A stretch of 64,000 nucleotides of DNA from CALMKX01 sp036274895 (GTDB lineage: Bacteria > Acidobacteriota > Thermoanaerobaculia > Multivoradales > SZUA-115), in NCBI GenBank assembly GCA_036274895.1, contig DASUEU010000050.1, positions 62,001 to 126,000 of the forward strand, given 5' to 3'. Each line of letters begins with the position of its first letter. Position 1 is the stretch's first letter. The notes beneath the pieces are model-generated. The model did no database searches, was not told where the DNA came from, and saw only the letters and a program-made list of their open reading frames with translations. Made by a program: the position numbers and the translations under genes. Of this stretch, positions 10,115-19,184 are shown one piece after another.

Positions 10115-12139
10115 ATGTCCGCCCACCGCCTCTTCGCCTTCAGTTGCCTCGCCATCGCCCTCTCGATCCCCCTGTTCGCCCAGTCCCTCTCCAGCCAGGA
10201 CCGCACGGCCCTGTCGCGGGCCGACCGCGTCCTCACCGAGGAGGACGGAGGTGACCTCTTCGTCGAGGCCAGCTATCTGCCGAAACGGCTCAGCGAGGAC
10301 CGTCAGCAGGGCGCTCTTCACCTGCTTATCGATCTGATGGACCTGCCCCCAGCGACATCCGTGCCAGGGGGGGAGGGCTCACCACGCCGGTTCCGCATCA
10401 CCCTGGTGCTCGAGGACCAGGACGGCAACACCCGCCTCCACAACGACGAGATCCAGCCAGTCCTCGGCCCGAGCACCGGGTTCCTCTCCTTCGAGAGCGA
10501 GGTCGAGCTGCCCGCCGAGGTGCGGGACGTGGTGGCCCTGGTCGAGGATCTGGCCAGCCGGCGCTGGGGTGGCGCGGTGATCGAAGAAGTGGACGACGAG
10601 GTCGAAATTCCCGACGACGCCGTGGCCTCGATCCGCCCCGGCGTCTGGGCTCTGGCCGGGGGCGACGGGGGGGCACCGCCCGCGGTGGCGACCTCGGCTC
10701 CCCCTCCCGCCGCGCCGTCGCCTTCGGCACCCGCTCCCGCACCCCAGCCCTCACCGGCGACAGCCTCGGCCCCCGCAGCCGCCGCGGCGCCCGCGTTGGG
10801 CCCCAGCTCGGTGCTGCGCCTCCTACCGCCTCGTGGCCGGACTCTGGCCGGCCCGATCGAGTTCGAGGTGCTGGTGGCCGACTACGCGGTCAACAAAGTG
10901 CAGTTCCTGCTCGACGGCACGCCGGTGCTGACCGACAGCAAGGAGCCTTTCCAGACCAGGATCCGCCTCGCCGGACCGGGAAAGCCGCAGACGGTGACCG
11001 CCGTGGCCCTCACGGCGGACGGCCGCCGCCTGGGCCAGGACACCCTGACGGTCAACGAGATCAGCCGCAGCTTCCGGGTCCGCCTGAGCGAGGCCGGGCC
11101 GCGGGCGGCCGACGGGTCGCTCGAGATCGAGGCCCGGGCCGAGCTGCCCGCCGGCGCCCAGCTCGCCCAGATCGAGCTCTACGCCAACGACTCGCAGCTG
11201 GCCCGCGGTGCCGGACCCATCGTCCGCACCCGGGTTGCCGCCGAGGTGCTGGCCGCGAGCGCCTTCCTGCGCGCCACCGCCACTCTCGCCGACGGCTCGG
11301 CGACGGAGGACGTGAGGCTGCTCACCGAGGGCGTGCTCGCCGAGTCGGTCGAGGTCAACCTGGTCGAGGTCTACACCGTGGTCACCGATCGCGACGGCCG
11401 GCCGGTGCGAGAGCTGGCGCCCAAGGACTTCGAGGTCCGGCTCGGCGGCAAGCCCCAGAGCCTGGAACGCGCCTCCTTCGCCACCGACGTGCCCCTGCTG
11501 CTCGGCCTGCTGGTTGACACCTCGGGCTCGATGGAGTTCCTGCTGCCCGAGGCCAAGCAGGCAGCGGGGCAGTTCCTCTCCCAGAGCCTGGGCAAGATCG
11601 ATCGCGCCTTCGTGGTGGACTTCTCGGACCGTCCGCGCCTGCGCCACCGCCCCTCCGGCAGCGTCGCCGAGCTGCTGGCGAGCTTCCGCACCTTCCAGGC
11701 CGCAGGCTCAACGGCCCTCTACGACGCCCTGCTCTTCTCGCTGCTCGAGTTCAGCTCCCAGCCCGGTCGCCACGCCCTGGTCGCCTTGACCGACGGCTCG
11801 GACACCCACAGCCGCTCGGGCCCGAACAAGGTGATCCAGTACGCCCGCCGCCTGGGCGTGCCGGTCTACCTGATCGTCTTGGGTGGCGAGCGGGCGGTCA
11901 CCGGCACGGCCTCGCTCGAGATCGAGGCCATCGCCAAGCAGACCGGCGGCCGCCTGGCCTTCCCGGAATCGGTGGAAGAGCTATCGAGCGTTTACCAGCA
12001 GATCCAGGCGGAGCTGCGCAGCCAGTACCTGCTGACCTTCTACACCGAGCGCGAGCTGTCGCCCGAAACCCTGCGCTCGATCAAAGTAGACGTCACCGGC
12101 AAGGGCCGCGAGGCGCGGGTGGTGGTGGGGATGAAGTAG
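10115..12139 (+). CDS. secreted VWA protein with Ala/Pro linker and Ig-like region
   Basis: 674 residues. A signal peptide (MSAHRLFAFSCLAIALSIPLFAQ) is followed by an N-terminal domain of about 150 residues, an Ala/Pro-rich linker (residues ~185-230), a beta-rich Ig-like segment (AGPIEFEVLVADYAVNKVQF) and a C-terminal VFWA-related domain. That domain contains EVNLVEVYTVVTDRDGRPV, LVDTSGSM (MIDAS), ALVALTDGSDTHS and YLLTFYTERE. A possible ribosome binding site AGGA is 13 bases from the ATG. It is divergent from, and paralogous to, the gene ending at 9155, and converges on the DUF2891 gene with only five bases between stop codons. Confidence 0.88.
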   Translation: MSAHRLFAFSCLAIALSIPLFAQSLSSQDRTALSRADRVLTEEDGGDLFVEASYLPKRLSEDRQQGALHLLIDLMDLPPATSVPGGEGSPRRFRITLVLEDQDGNTRLHNDEIQPVLGPSTGFLSFESEVELPAEVRDVVALVEDLASRRWGGAVIEEVDDEVEIPDDAVASIRPGVWALAGGDGGAPPAVATSAPPPAAPSPSAPAPAPQPSPATASAPAAAAAPALGPSSVLRLLPPRGRTLAGPIEFEVLVADYAVNKVQFLLDGTPVLTDSKEPFQTRIRLAGPGKPQTVTAVALTADGRRLGQDTLTVNEISRSFRVRLSEAGPRAADGSLEIEARAELPAGAQLAQIELYANDSQLARGAGPIVRTRVAAEVLAASAFLRATATLADGSATEDVRLLTEGVLAESVEVNLVEVYTVVTDRDGRPVRELAPKDFEVRLGGKPQSLERASFATDVPLLLGLLVDTSGSMEFLLPEAKQAAGQFLSQSLGKIDRAFVVDFSDRPRLRHRPSGSVAELLASFRTFQAAGSTALYDALLFSLLEFSSQPGRHALVALTDGSDTHSRSGPNKVIQYARRLGVPVYLIVLGGERAVTGTASLEIEAIAKQTGGRLAFPESVEELSSVYQQIQAELRSQYLLTFYTERELSPETLRSIKVDVTGKGREARVVVGMK

Positions 12140-12144
12140 GGCGG

Positions 12145-13227
12145 TCACGGCAGCCCTCGCCCGGTCGTCAGGTAGACCGCGAAGCTACCCAGCCAGTGGC
12201 CTCCCTCGTAGTGCTCGCCGGTGACGGCGGCGAGGCCGGCCTCTCGGTGGCGCCGGGCGGTGGCCGCGAGGGAGGGGCGCCGGGGATCGGCCTCGGGCAG
12301 GCCGGCGGCGATGCCTTCGAGCATCCAGGCGCGGCTGAGATTGAGACCGTCGAGGTGGGCGAGCTTGGGGTCGGTCGGGTCGGTGACCACGGCGGGCTCG
12401 AGCCAGGTAGCGCTGCCGTCCGTGGGCACCTGCGGTAGAAACCCGGAAAGCCAGGCGGCGAACTCTCCCGGGGCCAGCAGCCGGCGCATCAGGTCGGCCT
12501 CGCCGAGGCAGGGAGACAAGAAGTCCTGGCCTCCTGGCTCGTAGGCCAGGGGGCAAGCCCGATCCGCTTGGTAGAAGGCGAGGCTACGCTCCCGCAGCAG
12601 CTGCGCCATCTCGCCGTCTCCGGCCGTGCGGGCCCAGTCGAGCACCAGGCCGAAGGCGAACGCCGTCTGGTCGTGCTCGCCCACGCGAATGGGCCGGGAG
12701 AGCTTCGGCAGCCAATCCCTCAAGCGCTGCGCCGCGGCCCGCTCGAGTGGCACCAGGGCCGCTGCCCCGCGCGCGGCCTCCGGGTCCGGCCACTCGCGCA
12801 GCTCGGCCGCCAGCTGCAGCAACCAGGCGAGGCCGTAGGGCCGCTCGAAGGAGACTCGGCCCGGCCCCGCCAGGTAGGCCGCCTCGGCCGTGATCTTCTC
12901 CGGTGTCAGGCTCCGGGCCAGCGCCGCCCGAGCCGGCGCGGCGAATGGAGCGCCGGGGAAGGTCCGTGCCAGCCGGGCCAGCAGCCAGTGGCCGTGCACG
13001 GCGGAGTGCCAGTCGTAGCAGCCGTAGAAGGCCGGGGTCAGCTCGCGGGGTGGCTTGACGTCGGCGTCGCTCGCCAGCACGTGGGCGATCTTGTTCGGGA
13101 ACTCCTTGTGGACACAGTCGAGGGCCAGCCGGGCGAAGCGCTCCGCCGCGCCGGCGTCGAAGTCGCGGGGCGAGGCGGTGGCGGGCATGGCGAGAAGGGC
13201 GATGGCGAGCAGCGGGGCGGGCGACAT
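12145..13227 (-). CDS. DUF2891 family protein, exported
   Basis: 360 residues. After a short signal peptide (LLAIALLAMPATASP) the sequence shows the DUF2891 hallmark FYGCYDWHSAVHGHW, followed by helical segments such as LAWLLQLAAELREWPDPEA and HDQTAFAFGLVLDW and ending with HYEGGHWLGSFAVYL. The fold resembles an alpha/alpha toroid, as in glycoside-processing enzymes, but no activity is established for this family. It begins nine bases after the deformylase stop and probably shares its transcript. Confidence 0.88.
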   Translation of the reverse strand: MSPAPLLAIALLAMPATASPRDFDAGAAERFARLALDCVHKEFPNKIAHVLASDADVKPPRELTPAFYGCYDWHSAVHGHWLLARLARTFPGAPFAAPARAALARSLTPEKITAEAAYLAGPGRVSFERPYGLAWLLQLAAELREWPDPEAARGAAALVPLERAAAQRLRDWLPKLSRPIRVGEHDQTAFAFGLVLDWARTAGDGEMAQLLRERSLAFYQADRACPLAYEPGGQDFLSPCLGEADLMRRLLAPGEFAAWLSGFLPQVPTDGSATWLEPAVVTDPTDPKLAHLDGLNLSRAWMLEGIAAGLPEADPRRPSLAATARRHREAGLAAVTGEHYEGGHWLGSFAVYLTTGRGLP

Positions 13228-13236
13228 GGCCGGATC

Positions 13237-13767
13237 CTACCGCCCGTAAGGCGAGCCCGCCCGGTAGCGGCTCTCGAACTCCTCCCTGGTGACCAGGGTC
13301 TTCAAGTCGACGATGCGGTCGATGGCCAAGATGCCGTCCAGGTGGTCGATCTCGTGCTGGAGCAGCTCGGCCAAGTCCCGCTCCGGGCCGGCCTCCACCT
13401 GGTGCCGGGCGCCCTCGAGGTCCTGGTAGCGGACGGTGATGCGGCAGTGCCTCTCGACCTGGAGGAAGACCGAGAGGAAGGACAGGCAGCCGTCCCAGAC
13501 CACCACCTTCTCCTCGCTCACGGCCACGATCTCTGGATTGACCAGGGGCCAGGGCTCCCCCAGGTTCAGGAACACCACCCGTTCGAGGACGCCGATCTGG
13601 GGCGCGGCGATGCCCCGCCCGTAGCCGGTGGTGGAGCGCCAGTGCGCCAGGGTGTCGGCGAGGTCCTGGACCAGGGCCGCCAGCGCAGGCACCGTGGGAT
13701 CCGCCACCGGCTGCGAGACTTCCCTCAGCGCAGGGTTGCCCAGCTGCAGGATGGGACGGACGGGCAC
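13237..13767 (-). CDS. def: peptide deformylase
   Basis: 176 residues from the GTG at 13767, chosen because VPVRPILQLGNPALR is the usual N-terminus; the frame stays open upstream without conservation. Removes the N-formyl group from nascent proteins. Motif I is GYGRGIAAPQIG. Motif II is WDGCLS, with the metal-binding Cys intact but Asp in place of the usual Glu of EGCLS. Motif III is HEIDHLDG with two metal-binding His and the catalytic Glu. It sits five bases after a small membrane-protein gene and nine before DUF2891. Because another def copy could exist elsewhere, this may be a secondary (type II-like) enzyme. Confidence 0.92.
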   Translation of the reverse strand: MPVRPILQLGNPALREVSQPVADPTVPALAALVQDLADTLAHWRSTTGYGRGIAAPQIGVLERVVFLNLGEPWPLVNPEIVAVSEEKVVVWDGCLSFLSVFLQVERHCRITVRYQDLEGARHQVEAGPERDLAELLQHEIDHLDGILAIDRIVDLKTLVTREEFESRYRAGSPYGR

Positions 13768-13772
13768 CCCGA

Positions 13773-14177
13773 CTACTTCCGGTAGATCGCGCCGATCACC
13801 GCGCCCACCAGCACCGTGGAGACGATGCCAGTGACGGTCCAGACCCACGACAGGCTGTAGGGGAAACCCACGAACAACAGATGCGAGAAAATCCAGGTCG
13901 GGAAGTTCACCAGCACTCCGGCGTAGAAGCCGCCGAGAGCGCCCCCCTTCGCCCCGCTGCCAAAGCTGCCCTCCACCCGCGCCCAGACCCAGGCGAGCAC
14001 GAAGGCCGCCACGAAGTCACCGGTGATCAGCCAGGGCAAGGGGGCGTCCGGGCGGAACAGCGACGGGTTCTGGGAGTAGTACTGCGACTGGAGAAGGTTC
14101 CCGTGGACCACGAAGTCGAAACCGTTGAGCACGATGCCACCGGCGAGACCGGCCATGACGAACCTCTTGAGGTTCAT
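13773..14177 (-). CDS. small membrane protein of unknown function
   Basis: 134 residues from the ATG at 14177, which has AGGAGG five bases upstream. Four hydrophobic segments can be seen: AGLAGGIVLNGFDFVV, WLITGDFVAAFVLAWVW, GGALGGFYAGVLVNFPTWIF and WTVTGIVSTVLVGAVIGAIY. The loop HGNLLQSQYYSQNPSLFRP is polar and aromatic. I do not recognise a characterised family. It is the gene directly before the deformylase in a tight leftward run. Confidence 0.75.
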   Translation of the reverse strand: MNLKRFVMAGLAGGIVLNGFDFVVHGNLLQSQYYSQNPSLFRPDAPLPWLITGDFVAAFVLAWVWARVEGSFGSGAKGGALGGFYAGVLVNFPTWIFSHLLFVGFPYSLSWVWTVTGIVSTVLVGAVIGAIYRK

Positions 14178-14232
14178 AGCCCCCTCCTGTGCAAAGCGTT
14201 TGCTTGTCTGGCGTTGGAACGCGAAGTCGACG

Positions 14233-14574
14233 CTACGCCTGTCGACGCGCTGAGTCAAGCTCGGGCGGCGGCACGATCGTCTCGTAGTGCGCGGAGCGCT
14301 CGTCGCAGCGGAAAAGCAGCGCTCTCGCCTTCGGAGGCACCACGGCGACCTCGTAGTCCTCGCCGGCGAAGGCGCGCACGGCGTCGAAGGAGTCGAACCA
14401 CATGATGGTCACGAACTCGACCTCGTCGCCCAACCGCCGCTCGCCCAGGGAGATGCCCCGGAAACCCGGGATCTCTCTCTGGGCGATGCCCACGAAGATC
14501 TCCTCGAGCAGCAGGGTGCGATAGGCCGCGGCGTTCTCGGCAGTCGTCCAACCTCGCCAGATTCTGGTGATCAT
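14233..14574 (-). CDS. antibiotic biosynthesis monooxygenase (ABM)-like dimeric alpha/beta barrel protein
   Basis: 113 residues from the ATG at 14574. The pattern ITRIWRGWTT, then a helix (NAAAYRTLLLEEIF), GFRGISLGERRLGDEVEFVTIMWFDSFDAVRAFAG and HYETIV is the ferredoxin-like fold of small ABM/EthD-type proteins. This one is not tied to a known pathway by its neighbours. The start lies 101 bases after the EamA gene, and the membrane-protein gene follows after 55 bases. Confidence 0.75.
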   Translation of the reverse strand: MITRIWRGWTTAENAAAYRTLLLEEIFVGIAQREIPGFRGISLGERRLGDEVEFVTIMWFDSFDAVRAFAGEDYEVAVVPPKARALLFRCDERSAHYETIVPPPELDSARRQA

Positions 14575-14675
14575 GCGATCGGCCCCTCCCTCGGCCTCCC
14601 CGGGTCGCCGTGGCCCCCGCACAGGATGGTCGCCACCGTGGCGCCAGGGAGCTTGTGCTCAGGGGGCCATGCCCG

Positions 14676-15569
14676 TCAAGGCGGCGCCGGATCCGGCTCG
14701 CTTTGCTCGGCGCGCAGCCGCGACAGCTCCGCCCAGAGGATGGCGGTGAGGATCAATGCGGCACCCAAGAGACGGCGGGCCGTGAACCGCTCCCCGGCCA
14801 GGAAGTAGGCGGCGAGCCCGGCGAAGACCGGCTCGGCGGTGATGATCAGTGCCGTACGGGCCGGTGTGGTGTAGCGCTGGGCCGTGGTCTGGACGAAGAA
14901 CCCCAGCGCGCTCGCCAGCACGGCGGTAATGCCGATCGCCCACCACACCTGGGGCGTTGGGGGCAGGCGCCACTGGCCGAGGGCCAGCGAACCGCCGAGG
15001 CAGGCGAGGCCGCAGAAGGCGACTTGCACCACCACCAGGGCTCCTGGATGATGGCGCTGCACCACCCGGTCGGTTATCAGGATGTGGGCCGCGAAGCTCA
15101 GGGCGCAGCCGAGCACCAGCAGGTCGCCGGGGTTCCACTTCCCCTCCACACCGGAGAGCAGGTACATCCCTAGCGCGGCCACGCCGGCGAGGACCCAGGC
15201 CTGCGCGGTGACCTTCTGGCGCAAGAAGAGGGCGCCCAGGAACGGGGTGAACACCACCACCATGCCGGTGATGAAACCGGCATTGGCCGCCGAGGTGAGG
15301 GTGAGCCCCGAGGTCTGGAAGACGTAGCCGGCGGTCAGGGCGGCCCCCATGGCGAGCCCCGCCTTGAGCCCACCCAGCCCCAGGGCCAGGGTCTGCCGCC
15401 AGAACACGGCGGCCACCAGGGCGGCGGCGATCAGGAAGCGGCTGGCCAGAAACGGTAGCGGCGCCAGCAGCGCCACCGCCTCGTGCACCACCACGAAGGT
15501 CCAGCCCCAGACCGCCGTGATGGCGAGCAGCCCGGCTTCCGAGAGCAGCCGACGGCGATCGACGCTCAT
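14676..15569 (-). CDS. DMT superfamily transporter (EamA family)
   Basis: 297 residues with ten membrane helices in two five-helix EamA repeats. The first repeat starts LLAITAVWGWTFVVVHEA and the second near LVLGCALSFAAHILITDRVV. The typical end-of-repeat segments AALTAGYVFQTSGLTLTSAA and QTTAQRYTTPARTALI are present. Probable exporter of amino acids or other small metabolites in the inner membrane; substrate unknown. It starts 18 bases after the methyltransferase stop, suggesting a two-gene operon. Confidence 0.92.
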   Translation of the reverse strand: MSVDRRRLLSEAGLLAITAVWGWTFVVVHEAVALLAPLPFLASRFLIAAALVAAVFWRQTLALGLGGLKAGLAMGAALTAGYVFQTSGLTLTSAANAGFITGMVVVFTPFLGALFLRQKVTAQAWVLAGVAALGMYLLSGVEGKWNPGDLLVLGCALSFAAHILITDRVVQRHHPGALVVVQVAFCGLACLGGSLALGQWRLPPTPQVWWAIGITAVLASALGFFVQTTAQRYTTPARTALIITAEPVFAGLAAYFLAGERFTARRLLGAALILTAILWAELSRLRAEQSEPDPAPP

Positions 15570-15587
15570 CGCTACCGGGCCGCCGCT

Positions 15588-16211
15588 CTAGCCTGCGAGA
15601 TGGTCGATCAGCTCTCGCTCGAAGAGGCCGGCGAGCTCCAGGTATTCCGCGGGCTTCGCCTCGAGCCTCGTCGCCTCGGCGATGATGACGTGGGGCAGCT
15701 GATCGGAGTCGCCGTAGGTCTCGTGGCGCTCCAGCCCCTGGAAGACCGCCATGTCGCTCTCCCCGTAGCGGCACCAGCGAGGCTCGGAGAAGCCGCAGGC
15801 GGCCAGGGCGAGGGCGAGGGTCTCGCGGTTCCACAGGAACTGGTGCCCCCAGCCGTGGAAGGCCCGGTTGAGGCGCACGGTCATCATCAGTTTCTCGCGC
15901 GGGGGAGCGTCGGCGCGGTAGTGCGTCTCGAGCACCCAGTCGAGGTTGGGCGTCGAGAGGCGGATCACGCCGCCGGGCATGAGCACCCGGTGGGCCTCGC
16001 GCAGGAAGCGCAGGGCGTGATCCACGCGCAGGTGCTCGAGGAAGTGCTCGGCGAAAACCGCCTCGACGTGATCGAACTCGAGCCCCTGGGTGACGTCGGC
16101 CACCACGTCCACGCCGGGCAGAGGCTTGAGGTCGATGTTGACCCAACCGTCGAGGCGCTTGTCCCCCGAGCCGATGTGGAGGCGGACCGGCTTCTTCTTG
16201 AACAGCGTCAT
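15588..16211 (-). CDS. SAM-dependent methyltransferase (COG4627-like)
   Basis: 207 residues. LHIGSGDKRLDGWVNIDL is the SAM-binding motif I with the family-typical GWVNID continuation. AEHFLEHL and HRVLMPGGVIRLSTPNLDWV follow as motifs II and III. HGWGHQFLWNRETL and CGFSEPRWCRYGESD are characteristic of methyltransferases found in surface-glycan loci. The substrate is unknown. It diverges from enolase with a 98-bp gap, and EamA lies downstream. Confidence 0.9.
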   Translation of the reverse strand: MTLFKKKPVRLHIGSGDKRLDGWVNIDLKPLPGVDVVADVTQGLEFDHVEAVFAEHFLEHLRVDHALRFLREAHRVLMPGGVIRLSTPNLDWVLETHYRADAPPREKLMMTVRLNRAFHGWGHQFLWNRETLALALAACGFSEPRWCRYGESDMAVFQGLERHETYGDSDQLPHVIIAEATRLEAKPAEYLELAGLFERELIDHLAG

Positions 16212-16309
16212 CGCGGCGAACGATCTTCGCCCCGGCCGGCTTTGTCAAGGGGCGGGGCTGATAAACTCCGCTCGTTATCGCTCTCGTGCTCCCTTCAGGA
16301 GGGGACCGG

Positions 16310-17614
16310 ATGTTCACGATCGAAGAGATCCACGCCCGGGAGATCCTCGACTCCCGCGGCAATCCGACCCTGGAGGTCGAATGCCTGCTGGAGGGCGGAG
16401 GCTTCGGCACCGCCGCGGTGCCCTCCGGCGCTTCGACGGGATCCCGCGAGGCCCTCGAGCTGCGCGACGGCGGCAACCGCTACCTGGGCAAAGGGGTTGG
16501 CAAGGCGGTTGGCAACGTCAACGGCGAGATCGCCGCCGAGCTCGAAGGCGTCGATGCCCGCGACCAGGCGATGATCGACCGCGCCCTGATCGCCCTCGAC
16601 GGCACCGACAACAAGGGCCGCCTGGGCGCCAACGCAATCCTCGGGGTCTCCCTGGCGGTGGCCAGGGCCACGGCGGACGGCAGCGGCCTCGAGCTCTATG
16701 CCTACCTCGGCGGCCCGGCCGCCACGGTGCTGCCGGTGCCCCTCCTGAACGTGCTCAACGGCGGCGCTCACGCCGACAACTCGGTCGACATCCAGGAGTT
16801 CATGATCGTGCCCCACGGCTTCGAGACCTTCTCGGAGGCCCTCCAGGCCGGGGTCGAGACCTACCACTCGCTCAAGTCGGTGCTCAAGAAGAAGGGTCTC
16901 GGCACCGGCGTCGGCGACGAAGGGGGCTTCGCCCCCAACCTGGGCAGCAACCGGGAGGCATTGGACCTGCTGATGCAGGCGATCGATCAGGCCGGCTACG
17001 AGCCGGGCCGGCAGATCGCTCTGGCCCTGGACGTTGCGGCGAGCGAGTTCGCCGAGGATCGTCAAGGTGAGCGCGTCACCTACGCCCTCGCCGGCGAGGG
17101 CAGGAGCGGACTCGCCAGCGAGGATCTGGTGGCCCTCTACCAGGACTGGACCTCCGCCTATCCCCTGATCTCGATTGAGGACGGGCTCGCCGAGGACGAC
17201 TGGCGCGGCTGGAAGATCCTCACCGAGGCCCTGGGGGGACGGGTCCAGCTGGTCGGCGACGACCTCTTCGTGACCAACCCGGAGATCCTCGCCCGCGGCA
17301 TCCGCGAGGGCATCGCCAACGCCCTGCTGGTCAAGCTCAACCAGATTGGTACCTTGACCGAGACCCTCGAGGCCGTGGACCTCGCCAAGCGCAACGCTTA
17401 CGCCAACATCATCAGCCACCGCTCCGGCGAGACCTCGGACACCACCATCGCCGACCTCGCCGTGGCAACCCGCGCCGGCCAGATCAAGACCGGCGCTCCC
17501 TGCCGCAGCGACCGCGTGGCCAAGTACAACCGCCTGATCGCCGTCGAGGAAGACCTGGGTGACGCCGCAGCCTACGCCGGAGTCGCCGCCTTCCCCCGCC
17601 GGCGCTCCAGCTGA
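16310..17614 (+). CDS. eno: enolase (phosphopyruvate hydratase)
   Basis: 434 residues, full length. Converts 2-phosphoglycerate to phosphoenolpyruvate in glycolysis. The ATG at 16310 has AGGAGGGG five bases upstream; a longer frame start at 16286 was rejected. Characteristic segments are ARREILDSRGNPT-like opening (AREILDSRGNP), PSGASTGSREA, LNGGAHADN, VGDEGGFAPN, SIEDGLAEDDW, VGDDLFVTN, VKLNQIGT and SHRSGETSD, covering the Mg2+ ligands and catalytic Glu/Lys. The C-terminus departs from the usual AGK-F ending (YAGVAAFPRRRSS). It is followed after 20 bases by an FtsB-like gene. Confidence 0.98.
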   Translation: MFTIEEIHAREILDSRGNPTLEVECLLEGGGFGTAAVPSGASTGSREALELRDGGNRYLGKGVGKAVGNVNGEIAAELEGVDARDQAMIDRALIALDGTDNKGRLGANAILGVSLAVARATADGSGLELYAYLGGPAATVLPVPLLNVLNGGAHADNSVDIQEFMIVPHGFETFSEALQAGVETYHSLKSVLKKKGLGTGVGDEGGFAPNLGSNREALDLLMQAIDQAGYEPGRQIALALDVAASEFAEDRQGERVTYALAGEGRSGLASEDLVALYQDWTSAYPLISIEDGLAEDDWRGWKILTEALGGRVQLVGDDLFVTNPEILARGIREGIANALLVKLNQIGTLTETLEAVDLAKRNAYANIISHRSGETSDTTIADLAVATRAGQIKTGAPCRSDRVAKYNRLIAVEEDLGDAAAYAGVAAFPRRRSS

Positions 17615-17634
17615 CGGCGCCGAGGAGACAAACC

Positions 17635-17922
17635 GTGGGCGAGAGCCGCTCCTATCGCTCCTGGCTGGTGATCGCGACGATCGCCCTGCTGGCGCTGCTC
17701 GGCGTCGCTGGCGCCAAGAGCTACCAGGACTTCGAGGCCGCCCGCGCCCAGGAAGAAACGCTCAAGACCACCATCGCCGCCACCGAGGCGGAGATCACCG
17801 AGCTCGAACGCAAGCTCGAGCTGCTCGAGAAGGATCCTTCGACCATCGAGAAGATCGCCCGCGAGGAGCTCTGGATGGCCCGCCCCGCCGAGGTGGTCAT
17901 CGTTCTCCCTCCGGGCTCCTGA
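17635..17922 (+). CDS. FtsB/DivIC-type septum formation initiator family protein
   Basis: 95 residues from a GTG with GAGGAG upstream. A single N-terminal membrane helix (WLVIATIALLALLGVAG) is followed by a coiled coil (EETLKTTIAATEAEITELERKL) and the family's end motif, STIEKIAREELWMARPAEVVIVL. Proteins of this family bridge FtsL and FtsQ/DivIB in the divisome. Position directly after enolase is the common arrangement for ftsB in many bacteria, which supports the call. Confidence 0.9.
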   Translation: MGESRSYRSWLVIATIALLALLGVAGAKSYQDFEAARAQEETLKTTIAATEAEITELERKLELLEKDPSTIEKIAREELWMARPAEVVIVLPPGS

Positions 17923-17941
17923 GCCCGGGAGGGAGGGACGC

Positions 17942-19159
17942 ATGGCCCGAACCAACCAGAACTTGCCCAAGCCGATTCGTTTCCTGCTCGAGAACTCGGC
18001 GTTCCTGATCCTGGGAGCAATGGCCGGGCTCGCCTGGGCCAACCTCGATCACCCGGGCTACGAGAAGCTGCTGCACTTCGCCATCCTGGAGAACTCCTGG
18101 ATCGGAGTGCCCCACGGTGCGACCAAGGTCATCGACTTCCACTTCCTGATCAACGAGATCCTGATGGCGCTCTTCTTCGCCATCGCCGGGATCGAGGTGC
18201 GCAAGGCCTTTCTGCCGGGAGGTCCCCTGGCCCGGCCCAGGGAGGCCGCCACCACCCTCATCGCCACCCTGGGGGGGATCGCGATCCCGGCCCTGGTCTT
18301 CGTGGCCGGCGCCGCCCTGCTCGGCGATCTCGATGCCCTGGGCCGCGGCTGGGCCATCCCCTGCGCCACGGACATCGCCTTCAGCTACATGGTCGCCCGC
18401 TTCGTTTTCGGAGCAGGCCACCCGGCCATCCCCTTCCTGCTTCTGCTCGCCATCGTGGACGATGCAGCAGGCCTGATCATCCTCGCGGTCTTCTATCCCC
18501 AGAAGGCCGTGGAGCCGGCCTGGCTGCTGCTCGCCGTGGCGGCCATGGGCCTCGCCTGGCTGTTCCATCGCCTGCGCGTCCACAGCTTCTGGCCCTACCT
18601 GCTGATCGCCGGGGCGATCTCGTGGTTCGGCTTCGCTCAGGCGGGGCTCCATCCCGCCTTGGGCCTGCTGCCGATCATCCCCGTCATGCCCCACGCCCAC
18701 TCGGACAAGGGCCTGTACGACTGGAGCCGGCTGGGGAGGCAGGACACCATCACCGCGCTCGAGGTCTGGTGGAAGAACCCGGTCGAGCTGATCCTCGGCC
18801 TGTTCGGGCTCTTGAATGCCGGCGTGGTCTTCGAGTCGATGGGCGAGGTGACCTGGCTGGTGCTGGCCGGGCTGCTGATCGGCAAGCCCCTCGGCATTTG
18901 GAGCTTCGGCCTCTTCTCCGCCCGCAAGCTGGGGTTCGGCCTGCCCGGGGGCATGAGCGGCAGGGACCTCTTCGTCATCGGCTGGGCGGCGGCCATCGGC
19001 TTCACGGTGGCCCTCTTCGTCAGCACCGTCGCCTTCCCGCCCGGCGGGCTCCAGGACGCCGCCAAAATGGGGGCGCTGCTCTCCTTCCTGGCCGCCCCGA
19101 TCACGATCCTCGTGGCGCGGCTGCTGGGGATCGAGAAGAGGCCTGCCGATGCGGCTTGA
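17942..19159 (+). CDS. nhaA: Na+/H+ antiporter NhaA
   Basis: 405 residues with about twelve membrane helices. Exchanges internal Na+ for external protons. FHFLINEILMALFFAIAGIEVRK is the NhaA TM2-3 region. CATDIAFSYMV and LLLLAIVDDAAGLIIL carry the conserved TDIAF and the paired Asp ion-binding site. GFTVALFVSTVAF matches the last helices. The ATG has GGGAGGG upstream, 19 bases after the FtsB-like gene. A consensus promoter for the next transcript overlaps its last codons. Confidence 0.96.
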   Translation: MARTNQNLPKPIRFLLENSAFLILGAMAGLAWANLDHPGYEKLLHFAILENSWIGVPHGATKVIDFHFLINEILMALFFAIAGIEVRKAFLPGGPLARPREAATTLIATLGGIAIPALVFVAGAALLGDLDALGRGWAIPCATDIAFSYMVARFVFGAGHPAIPFLLLLAIVDDAAGLIILAVFYPQKAVEPAWLLLAVAAMGLAWLFHRLRVHSFWPYLLIAGAISWFGFAQAGLHPALGLLPIIPVMPHAHSDKGLYDWSRLGRQDTITALEVWWKNPVELILGLFGLLNAGVVFESMGEVTWLVLAGLLIGKPLGIWSFGLFSARKLGFGLPGGMSGRDLFVIGWAAAIGFTVALFVSTVAFPPGGLQDAAKMGALLSFLAAPITILVARLLGIEKRPADAA

Positions 19160-19184
19160 CAAGATCGATCGGATTCTATATAAA
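19156..19184 (+). promoter_or_regulatory. consensus sigma-70 promoter
   Basis: TTGACA (19156-19161), 17-base spacer, TATAAA (19179-19184). Eleven of twelve positions match the E. coli consensus. The -35 overlaps the nhaA stop codon. It points at moaA, 270 bases downstream. Confidence 0.82.
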
